This document shows, piece by piece, positions 20,005 to 31,219 of a stretch of DNA of 64,000 nucleotides. The DNA lies in assembly GCA_965644295.1 (NCBI GenBank), contig CBFFRP010000354.1:62001-126000 (forward strand), read 5' to 3'. The position numbers and the translations under genes were made by a program. The stretch comes from Paraphysomonas bandaiensis (Eukaryota > Chrysophyceae). The notes beneath the pieces were generated by a model. The model was not told where the DNA came from. It was given only the letters and a program-made list of their open reading frames with translations, and made no database searches. Numbering within the stretch: the stretch's first letter is position 1; every line of letters begins with the position of its first letter.

Positions 20005-22342
20005 ATGTTCTCTGGATTAAAAATCTTATTAAGTGGAGGATTTACATCCACTGTAACTAAAACTTATACTAAAAACATAACAGAACATGGTGGAACTGTT
20101 GTGTTAAGGTCCAAACCAGCTCCTATCTTTAAACCCAAATTAACCCCAATTGAGAGTGATATTAATTATATTATTGTCCCTAAATCATCTCAATTAATTA
20201 CATCATTATGTCGACAATTAAACTGTACAGAAATAAAGGATGTAAAAGTACTGACAGATAGATGGTTACAGCAATGTATGAAAGAGAAGAGATTATTAGA
20301 TACATCTCCATATGAAGCTAATTTAATTCATGAAGAAATGAATGTAATTAATGAAAAGGAAATGTTAACACTAGATGAGAAGAAAACAACTGATAGAGAT
20401 GATGTAGAGTGTAAAGAATCACGTCATGCAATCCCTTCCAACCTTGCCAAGAGATCGACAGGTTATTTGGAAGATACTCAAACTGAAAAAAAACAGCGGT
20501 TGGAATGGATGCACTGTTTGGATGCTGCATCTACAGATATTGCAGGGGCAGAAGACAAGGGAGATGGTTGGAGACTTCTCTACACAACAATCGATGGTGC
20601 ACGAAAACCATCACTTCTGTTCAAATTTTCCAATGTAGTTCGTGATTGTAATCGTTTAATTGGTTTTGACATGGATGGAACTATTATCACAACTAAATCG
20701 GGTAGCGTGCCGTAATAGATCAATTGTTTACTTAACTATGAAGGAACAGGGAAGAGTTTCGCACAGAACCCTCAAGACTGGAAGTTCCTTTACGAAGATG
20801 TTCCGGATCAACTGCAGTCGCGATACAACGAGGGTGCATATATAGCTATAATCTCCAACCAACTTGGGTATAATACCGGAAAAGTGTCAATCAATGACCT
20901 GAAGATTAAATTCGATGCTATTGCGGACCAAATAGGTGCTCCAATGCCCATGCTGACGACAAACTAGTTTCATGTCGTTAAATTTTTTGTACAGGCATTC
21001 CACTGGACATCACCTGCGCACTTAGCAAAGATCACCACCGCAAACCATGCCCGGGAGCTTGGGAATTCATTCTAAGGAACCGTGTAAAGGGTGATATTAC
21101 GGGATATGGTCTCTATGTTGGGGACGCAGCCGGAAGACCTAAAGCCCAAGGACGGACAAAGGACTTCTCCGCTTCGGATTATAAAATGGCTCTAAATGCT
21201 GGAATCGAGGTAAACTATATCGGCGAGTGTGTACTGTTAGTGCGACTGATCTGAAATGATACTTTAAACTAATAAATGCAATTTCAGTTTCAAACACCAG
21301 AGCAGTTTTTTCGCAATTCTTCTTTGGCGGTGCATCGGGACAGGAATCTGGCAGATTTAGGCTTCTCCTGGACAGAATTCGTAGCACAGGTAACTTGAAA
21401 TACTGTTACACTTTTACATATATGTTAAAGCTCTTGTGCACATAACCGTGCCTTTGACCCGGCTGATGGCCTAGAGTTATTATTTGAGCTGTATATGTTT
21501 TGTTTCTGTTCATGGCTCGTTGCATTCGTTGTCATACCCGTAACATCTGGGAGCAGCAGAGGGAGGAAGTTGATAGAAGTGTATTCTCTCTTCCAGGCCC
21601 TGAGGAAGCACCTGAGATAGTTCTTCTTATGGGACCTCCAGCTAGCGGGTACGTGTTGAATTACCGATTAACTTATTGCATTCTTATTGTTGACTTCGAT
21701 ATTTTATTATTATCTGTGCGTGCTATATGTTGGGCATGTAATGGTCTCCGCTATTGAGTTACTTTGAATATGTAGCAAATCTACTCTTGCCCGGCGAATG
21801 GTTGCGGATAGGCCGTCAGCGGTACGTGTAAACCAAGACATACTTAAAACACGAGACGCATGCATAAGAGTAGCACGAAAGGCTCTTAATCAGGGAAAGA
21901 GTGTAGTTGTGGACAACACCAACAGTTCGAAGTCTCAAAGACTAGCGTGGATTGACCTCGCTAAGAGCCTTCAGCACAATAGTAGGCCAATTGTCAGTTA
22001 TTTTTGTCAGCCATTATTTCCTTCACTGGTGTTATCACAGAATGTGCGTTGTGTGAGAATTGAGCTGCCCAAGGACGCCTGCTTTCATTTAGCTAGGCAT
22101 CGTCTTGTAAGTCCAGATACGTTAGATGAAGATAGACGGGAAATTCCAACGGTAAGAGTATACATGCCATTTTACATACTGTAATGTTTTGCTATTGCGT
22201 ACAGGTGGTGGTACATACGTTTTTTAAGAGAGTCGAGGAACCATCTCTATCGGAGGGGTTTTGTCGTGTCGACAGAGTTCCTTTTATGCCAGCCATTCCG
22301 GATTCAGAATCGAGTGCCAGATTGCTTGCGTATTATTTATAA
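20005..22342 (+). CDS. PNKP: bifunctional polynucleotide kinase 3'-phosphatase with N-terminal BRCT domain
   Basis: Eight exons (20005-20701, 20744-20935, 20995-21209, 21288-21389, 21557-21648, 21776-21992, 22041-22151, 22205-22342), in phase, give 587 residues. Residues 1-105 form a BRCT domain (GGTVVL, VLTDRWLQQC). The HAD-type phosphatase has the nucleophile motif GFDMDGT and the family block GDAAGRPKAQGRTKDFS. The kinase has a P-loop split by an intron (MGPPASG|KST), VNQDIL and a VDNTN motif, and ends in the PNKP-type LSEGFCRVDRVPF block. PNKP restores 5'-phosphate/3'-OH ends during single- and double-strand break repair. Animal PNKP carries an FHA domain at this position. Exon 5's acceptor is the least certain. 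The first third is AT-rich, unlike the rest. Confidence 0.93.
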
Positions 22343-23086
22343 ACGAACGACTATATAATATACTTTTAGTATAATACGTTTGTAGAAACTTCATGGTTGT
22401 CATCTAATAATGTTTTGTGTTACATTTGAGCTACTTCATCCAGGCCTGCGTATAAATTTATCGTCAATTATTGAAATTGTAATGCGAATAATTGGGACAG
22501 CAAGTAATAATTGCTACTATAATGACCACAACCTATGTCAATTGACAATTAATAGTTACGAAGCTCTGACTTCAACCAGCTACAAGGAGTTATTCATGCC
22601 GTACAGGCCACACAACTATATCTACTATCTAGTCTGAAACCTCTGACCCATCATTTCTATTTTTTTTTGTAATACATTGCGTAATCAAGGAACACAATAA
22701 GATATATCAGGCTTCACACCAGATACCAGCACTTCATTCTATGAATTCACTACTTAATTGCATAATATATTCACCATTCACATACGTTTATTACTAATTA
22801 TATGCGTGCTCTAATTACTACACAATGACATCAATGCTGCCTAGATGAGTAGATAGTAGAACATAGGTCCTATGTATTGTTTGAAGTTTACGCATCGATT
22901 TTACCATATGTAGTATACTATCGTTCTACTGGTTATGTGAACTGAATACAATGGGGTATCTGTTGAGAAAGAGAAGTAGCACCAATCTAACATTCTAAAT
23001 CTATTACCCAGAAAAAAATATGAATAGGTTAACACACACACGAGCAGCAGTGACAACCCGACAAAGAAGATGTGAACACATTTATA
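22343..23086. other. spacer between convergent genes
   Basis: AT-rich spacer with no coding frame I can support; short tracts of T and A only. Confidence 0.45.
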
Positions 23087-26006
23087 TCAATCGCTTTCAC
23101 ATAAGATACTAGTATCGTATTTCCACAAAAATGGTTCAGACAGAAATTCTGGGAAAAGGTGGTGGCACAAAGTAGATTTCCCGACAGAAACTTGAACAGA
23201 TGCAGAAAGCGTGCCCCTGAAGTGGGTCCAGTAAAAAGAGCAATTGTAGCTTTAATGAGTATCACAGTACCTGTGAGATATCGTGTTAGAGCTCCCGGAG
23301 CAGTCCACTGTGACAGTGATGGGAACGTCTGAACAGTTTTCAACGCAGAGAGACACACCTCCTGGACCATTCTAAAAACGGAGCACAATTAATCAGTGTT
23401 GTGCAACCTACTGAAAACTATACCTTAAATATGAGTAGCCGAGCCTTACCCTCTGCCAATTTATCAATCTGTGCGATCCTGAAGTCGTTCAGAGTCATTC
23501 AGTCCAATTTAATTCAGTTACCTATGATGGACAGAGCTTTCGAGAGCCTCAGTATACGCTGACTCATCAAAGCTTTGTAGACGAACGGCGGCGTCGCACG
23601 AGCTGATAAGGTCACCCCAGTACATAACATGAGTAGAAAGTGGGTAGATACAGAAGACGTATCAATTAAACACACCTGTGTACCACTACAACAGCAGGAG
23701 AAAATCCAATAGGTTCAAGCTGACGGTTGTATCCCTTGGCAAACTATCACTTAACATTCAGAGTAAAAACAAAATCCATACCATGAGTAGGAGGTCATTC
23801 CATACCACCTCGATGTCCTTTCCACTTGTCTGGTACATGTACATTTGTGCCTGCTTGAATCCCCGTCTACTTAGCCCTCCTGCAGTTGAGTCAAAATTGT
23901 TTAGCATCCACTGGTAGACCTGAAAATACTAGTTATACCTACTGCGGTATCAAATTAAAAAGTATATACAGATGTATTTATGCTTCCGCCACCCTCGTTA
24001 ACATGAAGAAAGCTCTCCAGCTCGTCCTTTGCAAGAACCTGTGTGCCTTTCGTCAGAAAAAATAATAATATCATTCTACAATTGTTCGCTCACCCACCCC
24101 GTCCATATCCGCATCGAGACACCTGAAAATATTGTCAAATACCTGCTCTGTCTCCGACGAAAACCCTGTCCCCCCACTATTCAGTAAATGTGCATGTGAG
24201 CTTGAATCATTTCTTTTTAGCATCTTTTGGCGAACCCTGAGGGCTGTCCCTGTGCTTATAGGTACTAACAAGTATACCCCTGCCTCCAGTACAGCAGAAG
24301 TATGCAGTGATTTCTGAATGGCGAGACCCGTGGCACACACTTGTTTAAATGAGAAGTCGTCATTCACACGCAATACTGCCACTCCAATGTCCGAAACTGG
24401 TCCTGTAAGGTCTTGGTGAATAGTGAAATACACATGTGATGGACCACAATCTACTCTCAGTACCATCATACTAGACACTCGCGCATGGACGCATTGCGCA
24501 GATGGAGATTCTGGTACTGACTGGAAGTACACTCGTCGTCGCAAATCCACAAATTTCGTCAAGGCACAAACATCTACGCTGTAGAAGCAGGCACAGAAAT
24601 CTGAGTATGATATCCAGAAGGTCCCGTCATCAATATCGAGATCCACCCCTAGCTCTGTCTGCAACTGTTGCGTCCATTTGTCTGATACATCACTCCAGTC
24701 TCCTGTCCACTCCATGCCACTATGCACTGGCTTCCGTAAGTTGAGCAGACAATCACCCATTGATGTACGGCGAACGGAGAGTACAGTATACGACATATCG
24801 ATGAGTAAGCCCGCTTGAACTGCCTGGGCGGTAGAAATCGTGGAGGAGCCGGTGTGTGCAATACCTATGTTTCCCTCAGTGAAGTAGGAAGTAAGCAGAT
24901 CCCAAAGACCCATGTCCATAGAGTTTACCGCCAGATCAAAGCATGGTGCCCCTGTAATTATTTGCAATATATCCAGTGTCGAGAGAGAGTGAACGGCTCC
25001 ATATGAGCCACAGACTTTTGCAAGTGCCTTCTCCAGCAGTAACGGCCATATCTCATTACCGTGCGTCCGCGTGCAAACCGGACCAGCGGATCCACCTATA
25101 TCCGGAAAGCACGGGAAGAGATCATCCACTGTTACCCATGACAATTCTCCAGAAACAAACAAACGAACTCTGTAAGCCCCGGCAGCCGACACTCCACCCG
25201 ATCTATCTGATGTATCATCAAAAACCTGCTTCAGTACAGCTGGTTGTTCGCATAAGGCAGTGACGGTCGACAGAAATCTATGTGACGACAGAGGTCCAGG
25301 GCGGAGATCTGAGGGCGTGATGCGTTCTTCGTACAAACAGTGCATGCCATTAATGAAATCTCTATACACATGTTAGTCCCATATCTATAAAGAGAATGAT
25401 ATCGTGTACCTTGGTCTCCTCCATGCCACCCCATCAGTAGACATACCAGGTACTTCGTCGACCCCAATAGACTGAGAGGAGGGTGGAAAGGACAGATCAA
25501 TAAAATGAATACCAGATTTATCAAATAAATCTAATATGTCGGCATTTGAAGGCTCATGTACATCCCTCATTTGACTTGAGATGGCATCCATTTGGGTCTA
25601 CATTGTGTGTAGGTAAATCGACAGCAGCCTTGTATATGGCACGAATAGAACTCACCTGTAAATCCGAAGCGTTTTGATCAACACATTTACGGCTTCCATA
25701 TACAGTATTTAAACTCCAAGTATAATTCATTTTCAATACAGCTCGCAATGACGGATCCATTACATGTAATGTAGCAATACGAACCCTTTGAAATGGTGCA
25801 ATTACAGCTTTAAGTACACATTTCTCATCATCATATGAACCATGTATACAATCTACTCTAATATTACATGCTCCCATAAAATTTAATTCAATATTTATCT
25901 GTGAATATCGAGCACATTCAATCTCATAAATTATTCTTAAAGGATTGATATACTTGATAGTATATAGATATATATCTTTGGTTATCACAGATGTCACTCG
26001 GTTCAT
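23087..26006 (-). CDS. calpain-family protein predicted to be catalytically inactive
   Basis: Ten exons, complement(23087-23216, 23271-23371, 23424-23478, 23522-23602, 23676-23734, 23782-23919, 23970-24038, 24098-25361, 25410-25597, 25656-26006), give 811 residues with every phase consistent. An N-terminal beta-rich domain (1-117) precedes the calpain protease fold, with FIDLSFPPSSQSI, VAWRRP, EIWPLLLEKALAKVCGSY and EWTGDWSD. Catalytic positions are replaced: the Cys motif (G-x-L-G-D-C-W) reads GPLSSHRFL, the His motif reads LIDMSYTVLSV, and the Asn motif (LRNPW) reads LRKPV. A C2-like domain follows. Next come an EF-hand with a full loop, DADMDGVLAKDE, split by an intron, a second EF-like helix pair, and a C-terminal beta domain. 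A Ca-responsive scaffold or regulator is more likely than a protease. Confidence 0.9.
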
Positions 26007-27424
26007 GGTTTTCTAATGATGTTACTTATAAGATATCATTATAAAGGAGTGTTACTAGTGACTTGGTTCTATTAATAGAGGAGTGTATCCATAATACACA
26101 TCGACATGCATTTAAAATATGAATATATAGCATACTCTTCTGCTTGTATACGTACAGAGTACATATATGTACAGAGGAGTATCTGCATATATCAGTACAC
26201 AGCTGGTTTATTTGTGATCACTAAATACCAAAAATAAGGTTTTTGTATAAAATGGCAGCTTTTATGCAATATACATGTACAATATACTGCTGTACACCAT
26301 CAGTATACCTACCCCAACTGTCCTGACGGACGAAAGGGACAAACACGTTGCATGTCACATCTGGATATCATGATATCATTACTCCAACACAGCAAGCCAA
26401 TAACATAGCACTAATTTGGTGATTGTCTGCATATAGCTTACATTAAGTAGATTCACCCTCTGTTTCTCGCGATTCTATTTGGTACATGCTATAGAGGAAA
26501 TCTCTCCTAAACCATACAAACCTAGGTAAACCTTGTCGATTATCTACTTGAAGTTCTATGGTGCACTTATATCTGACCAATTACCTTCTTTAGCAGCAAA
26601 AGATTGGTTTCTAGCTTTCAGAGATCTCTTGTATCCTCCAATTTCAGTGGTCAAATTTCTTTGGAGCCATGAGTGCTGATGTACAATTGTTTCTCTTATG
26701 AAAAATTTATAATCGACTAATCCTGCAAAAACTAATTTCTTACTTAGTATTCCAATTATTTACGCTTAAAATGTGTGATACTTTCAGTGACACTTACAAG
26801 ACACGCCATTTCACCCCTGATGATGGGCATACCCAAAAATTAGAATTGACAGTGGACTAAAACTCCATATCCGGGGTAAGTAAAGATAGCGAAAAGAACG
26901 ATTCTGGTCACTGTACTCTTTCTTGGCTAAGTTCAGCATATTCTAATAATTTGGGTGATAGTTCTTCTTTGTAGAGGGCTAACCCGACAACAATAGATCA
27001 ATAATTCTTTAATACAAGACATCCAGTTTTGTTTTGTGATGCAATATTGAAAATTGTACATAAAGTATCTCGTTTGGAGTAAGCATACTGTATTTGCGGT
27101 TACGAGTATCGTTTGGAGCAAGCATGCTGTACTTGCGGTTACGAGTATCGAAAAAATATATAGATCTAAAGTTGTAAAGCAACAAATATATATTAGTAGT
27201 GTACGCGTGTGTCGTAACCGTGGTGTTCTAACAGAAGGTATGTTGACGAAGTAAGAATGCTGCAAGGCAAAAGAAGCCACAAGTTGATAGTGCATAGTTC
27301 AATGTACTTGTTACAAATGGTCAAATGAAAATTGTCTTTTCGCTAAGAATACCGATTTCGATGTTCTAGCGTAAGTACACGAACTTCAAAATAGGGTAGA
27401 GATTATATTAATACATCACCAGAG
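26007..27424. other. spacer with a 39-bp tandem duplication
   Basis: About 1.4 kb without a convincing gene. A 39-bp unit starting CGTTTGGAGYAAGCAT is duplicated in tandem at 27071-27109 and 27110-27148. A 120-codon frame on the minus strand (26933-27295) crosses it but has no splice partner or recognisable motif. Confidence 0.5.
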
Positions 27425-27987
27425 CTACCCCCTTTTCAAAATCGAATTTTCATCATTCACTTCATGCAGCGCCTTGATTTCAGCCAATACAAGGTCCCAT
27501 TGATCTTTCGGAACATATTTCTCGTCGTCTGATTTGAATTTCATTAGCAAACAGAGAAGCTGGATGTCATCTATCCAAGAGTTGCATAGATTACACTCAC
27601 TTCTAAAGCAAAGACAGTTACTCGACAGAAGCGATTCTGAGCGCAACGTAGGAATATTTCTTACACCGCAATTACAGCCCAGGCATTTCACTGTGAGTAA
27701 ATTCTGTATATATAAGCAACATCAGAGTACACAGCTTCTACACATACCGGTATACTAAACGATAGTCTGGGCTGACCGAAAATTTTACTTGGCCCAAAGC
27801 AGCAACACTGTAAAAGAAGCATATTGCGGCAACTGCAATCGTTGTAGCAACATATACATTTATTACTGATAGCAACATCTTCATATATATTTGGCAGTTG
27901 CCGAATCCCACATTTGATACACGGGAAATCAATATTTAACAACTGAGGGAAACTTGTAACGAGCATCATAGATGGCAACTGATTCAT
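27425..27987 (-). CDS. small Cys-rich protein with two related Cys modules
   Basis: Two exons, complement(27425-27690, 27756-27987), give 165 residues; the junction codon is ATG, split 1/2 by the intron. Two modules resemble each other: PCIKCGIRQLPNIYEDVAI followed by a CICCYNDC cluster, and CLGCNCGVRNIPTL followed by NCLCFRSECNLC. The spacing suggests metal or disulfide binding, such as a zinc-ribbon-like fold. The C-terminal tail is charged and helical (KYVPKDQWDLVLAEIKALHE). There is no signal peptide at the chosen ATG. Readthrough upstream to a GTG at 28044 is possible, but no earlier in-frame ATG exists. The family is not recognised. Confidence 0.65.
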
Positions 27988-28168
27988 GTCGACGACCTCC
28001 TCCTCTAGTAGTTCTTGTAATTGTATAATAACTGCCTGATGCACGTAATGAGATTATCATGATATCTATAACTCAATTCACAGTAGAGTATGTATGATCT
28101 GGGTCACACCTCACTTGACCTCTCTTAATTATCATATCAGTGTGGATATTCGAATGTGGACAGCAGCA

Positions 28169-28309
28169 CGTATCGGCATCCTTTGTATATTTTTGTTCAA
28201 AGATGCCTCTAATATTGAGACAACAATTATGTGTATTTCAGCCGTATTTATACTGCAGTTTTATAGACTAATTTTGCTTCAATATATTTCCGAAAAATAA
28301 GATGCTGAC
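28169..28309 (+). repeat. MITE-like dispersed repeat, copy B
   Basis: The best full-length copy: CGTATCGGCATCC at the left end, AAGATGCCTCTAATATTGAG internally, and CGAAAAATAAGATGCTGAC at the right end. It lies between the Cys-rich gene and the desaturase gene. Confidence 0.8.
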
Positions 28310-28651
28310 CGCCGATGCGCAGCCAGAGCAGATATAGCTGTGGGGTACTCCTCTATACACTGGTTCATACAGTATATACATACATACTAGATGCACTGTA
28401 TATATCAAATTCGCATGTACTCCTGAAAATTCCATATTTTTAGATGTTCTGCTGAAATATTTCGCCGATTTTTATGTGCAGAATTCAGTTTGGCTAAAAA
28501 TAAGAATAATAATTAAGCAATTTTTCATATGTCCACGCCCATAATAACTGTCTGCCTCATACACTAGCTGTGTATATCCACACAAGGAACTTGTTGGGAC
28601 TAATTTCATACTTTATCACACAAGGGTTAACTCTCCTAGACAGTAGTGAAT

Positions 28652-29798
28652 ATGCCTGATCTTGTGGGGGCTGCGTTCTCGCCCAGAGTACATCCTCGAC
28701 CTGAATACACTCCATTGACTAAAGCATTGACTCAATTCTCCAAACATGTGTTCTTTCAGTCAGGTGTATGTGGAACTATTGTGGCTGTATTACTTTACCC
28801 ATACTTTCAGGTGATATTTATATTTATCTTGATACCGCAAATTATGTTTGTATCAGATCTTTTGTGAGTTCCTGCGCCACCAACTTGGAGACTATAGTTC
28901 CGATGCTGTAATATTTTCAATTTTCTTATCTCTGGTTCATACTCTCACCTATGTTATTGTTAACGGAACGTTTGGATTGTTCGATGCATATGGATATTTT
29001 CAGGAATACAAGCTGGCTCGAAAGCCTTACATGACTCCTAAAAAGAGCCTGGTTATTAAGACTTTACTTGAGGCAGCCTTCGGGCAGCTTCTTCTCAATC
29101 CAATACTTACGTACTACATGTATTTTGCTGCCAAGAAGTTTGGAATGATGGATATTAATGACCCACTTCCTTCACCATCACGGCTATTCATGACGTTCGT
29201 AATTGCCCATATATTTAACGGCTTCTGGTTTTATTGGGCACATCGTATCTTCCACATGAAGGCACTTTACGCAACCTTTCATAAGCAGGTACTACAACCT
29301 TATAGATTTAGATGTGTCCAATAATAGTGTTATTCAGCACCATGAGTTTACGGGTACGATGGGAATTGCCGCGGAGTACGCTAACCCAGTGGAGCAAATA
29401 TTCGCCAATATGCTACCTTCTCTAGGGGGAGTTATTTTCTTCAGCACGCACCCTCTGGTAGTGGGAATATGGCTGGTATATACATATTTAGAGTAAATAA
29501 TTGTTTTTAATTTGTGGATGTGCTGTATGTTGCTATATAGTTCTTTCGACTTCAGCAAACCTTCGAGGCACATTCCGGATATTGCTTTGCGAACACGTTA
29601 TTGGACCGCCTCTGGCTTACCCACGCAGACGAAGCTATTCACCATGACTACCATCACACCGTCAACTCAGGAAACTTCGGCACCGAGTGGATGGACTGGC
29701 TATGTGGCACACAGGACGGGTATATGGCTCTGGGTGGACAGGAGGGTTACCTCGCGAAGAAGTCCAACCCTAATAAGAGGGAGGTCAAAAAGGATTGA
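28652..29798 (+). CDS. sterol desaturase / fatty-acid hydroxylase family (C-4 methyl sterol oxidase-like)
   Basis: Four exons (28652-28810, 28857-29288, 29338-29475, 29541-29798), all phase 0, give 328 residues. The three His clusters of the membrane di-iron family are present: HRIFH, HKQHHEF (formed across the intron at 29289-29337) and HDYHHTVNSGNFG. Hydrophobic helices lie at about residues 40-60, 65-90, 130-150 and 180-210. The enzyme should sit in the ER membrane and use O2 plus cytochrome b5 to oxidise a sterol or lipid C-H bond. C-4 demethylation is the most common role for proteins of this length and motif set, but C-5 desaturation or alkyl hydroxylation is not excluded. Confidence 0.92.
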
Positions 29799-30352
29799 AC
29801 TGCTTCTTTTATATATGTTCAATGTACTTCGCACTCAATAATTGCGTACCGTTATTAAGTAAGTTTACCACCTACCTTTACTGTTGCAATATCTAAGTAT
29901 GAGTAATAAGAGTGTGCATTGAGAGACTATACGATGTATTGTGTGGGTATGAAGGAGATACTTTTGGAGTTGTTCGCATTGCATATACACCACAATAACG
30001 CTCCTGAAAGAAACTAAGAATAAAGAAAGCAAAAACAAATTGGATTTATAAGTTCATAGAGTGTTTACTCGCTAACTCCAGACATAGTGGCAGTAATCAC
30101 TGACTGGCAGTCATCATTGACAAAGGCTCACATCATATATTCTATATCTATAGACTGTTTGTGCTTGTGCTTTCATTCTCTCTGCGTGACATTGGTACCC
30201 AGTCCTTAACAATCAAGCCCCCCTCCAGTAGTCTGTGTGGGACTGCATCGGTACACACATATTGGTAGCATGAGCAGCCTCTTATAGTGTCCAATAAAAG
30301 TGTTTAGTATAAACTTCCAACCGTATACATAACTGTTGTTTGATAGTAGTGA
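29799..30352. other. spacer downstream of the desaturase gene
   Basis: No coding sequence is supported. It includes an AAGAATAAAGAAAG stretch near 30016. Confidence 0.4.
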
Positions 30353-30655
30353 ATGTCTGATTATTTAGCAATAGGCGTTGAGACCTTGCATCAATTAGTG
30401 GCTAGAAGAAGTTGTTTGATATTTGCACCTTATTGTGTTTGCTTGTTTCTGGCTGATTGGTTTTTACATGTCAGCTTGATCAGCTACCATTCAAAGAACA
30501 TCAATCGCATCACAAATGGATATACAGGTGACCAAGATCAGAATGCCTACTGGGCAGTGTCAGGCATCCACCCATACTACAATTGTTCTTCCTCTAGTCA
30601 AAGATTTAAGTGCCAGGTGCTGTGCATGTCTTGGTGCAAACTGAGGTACAGTTGA
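30353..30655 (+). CDS. possible small hydrophobic ORF, weak
   Basis: A 100-codon ATG frame with one hydrophobic stretch (SCLIFAPYCVCLFLADWFLH) and several cysteines near the C-terminus. There are no motifs. It could be an isolated exon or chance. It is listed because no other gene occupies the 1.4-kb gap. Confidence 0.2.
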   Translation: MSDYLAIGVETLHQLVARRSCLIFAPYCVCLFLADWFLHVSLISYHSKNINRITNGYTGDQDQNAYWAVSGIHPYYNCSSSSQRFKCQVLCMSWCKLRYS

Positions 30656-30813
30656 AGTTTACAAGAGCGAATGTATAAAATCTAGAAACTAGATATTTTC
30701 AGCAAATATTTTATAAAATTAGTATTTTTTGTCATAAAAATTCTGTTTTCGGATTTTAGTTATACAAAAACAATGTCCCAAAACAAAGGCATAAAAATTG
30801 CAGACAAACGTAT

Positions 30814-30949
30814 GCATCTTATTTTTCGGAAATATATTGAAGCAAAACTCCAACTATACTCTCTATACAAGTACGGCTAGAATACAGATAATTGTTGTCT
30901 CAATATTAGAGGCATCTTGGAACAAAAATATACGAAGGATACTGATACG
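30814..30949 (-). repeat. MITE-like dispersed repeat, copy D (inverted)
   Basis: Reverse-complement copy: it starts GCATCTTATTTTTCGG on +, contains ATAATTGTTGTCTCAATATT and ends near ACTGATAC. It is more diverged in the middle than copies B and C. Confidence 0.75.
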
Positions 30950-31219
30950 AAATAATTGCTAAATTCTGAATTGAAGACCGTGAAGAAGTGACGAAAATTT
31001 TAAGATTCGTGGAAGTGAATATCCATATATGTGTAGCATGTATCATACATAGAGATACATACATAGGAAGCTTTGATATGTTGCTATGATCAGTGTAAGT
31101 ATCCTCTATATATATGCAAGTACAGGTACATGTATATGACTATATATATGATTATCATATACACATAGATGTAAACTAACTCTATATCATTTTATTGTTA
31201 TTGAATTGATAATAACATC

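Noticed and set aside
26933-27295. 120-codon minus-strand frame over the 39-bp tandem duplication
   Set aside because: Its 13-residue repeat only mirrors the DNA duplication, and I found no exon neighbours or motif.
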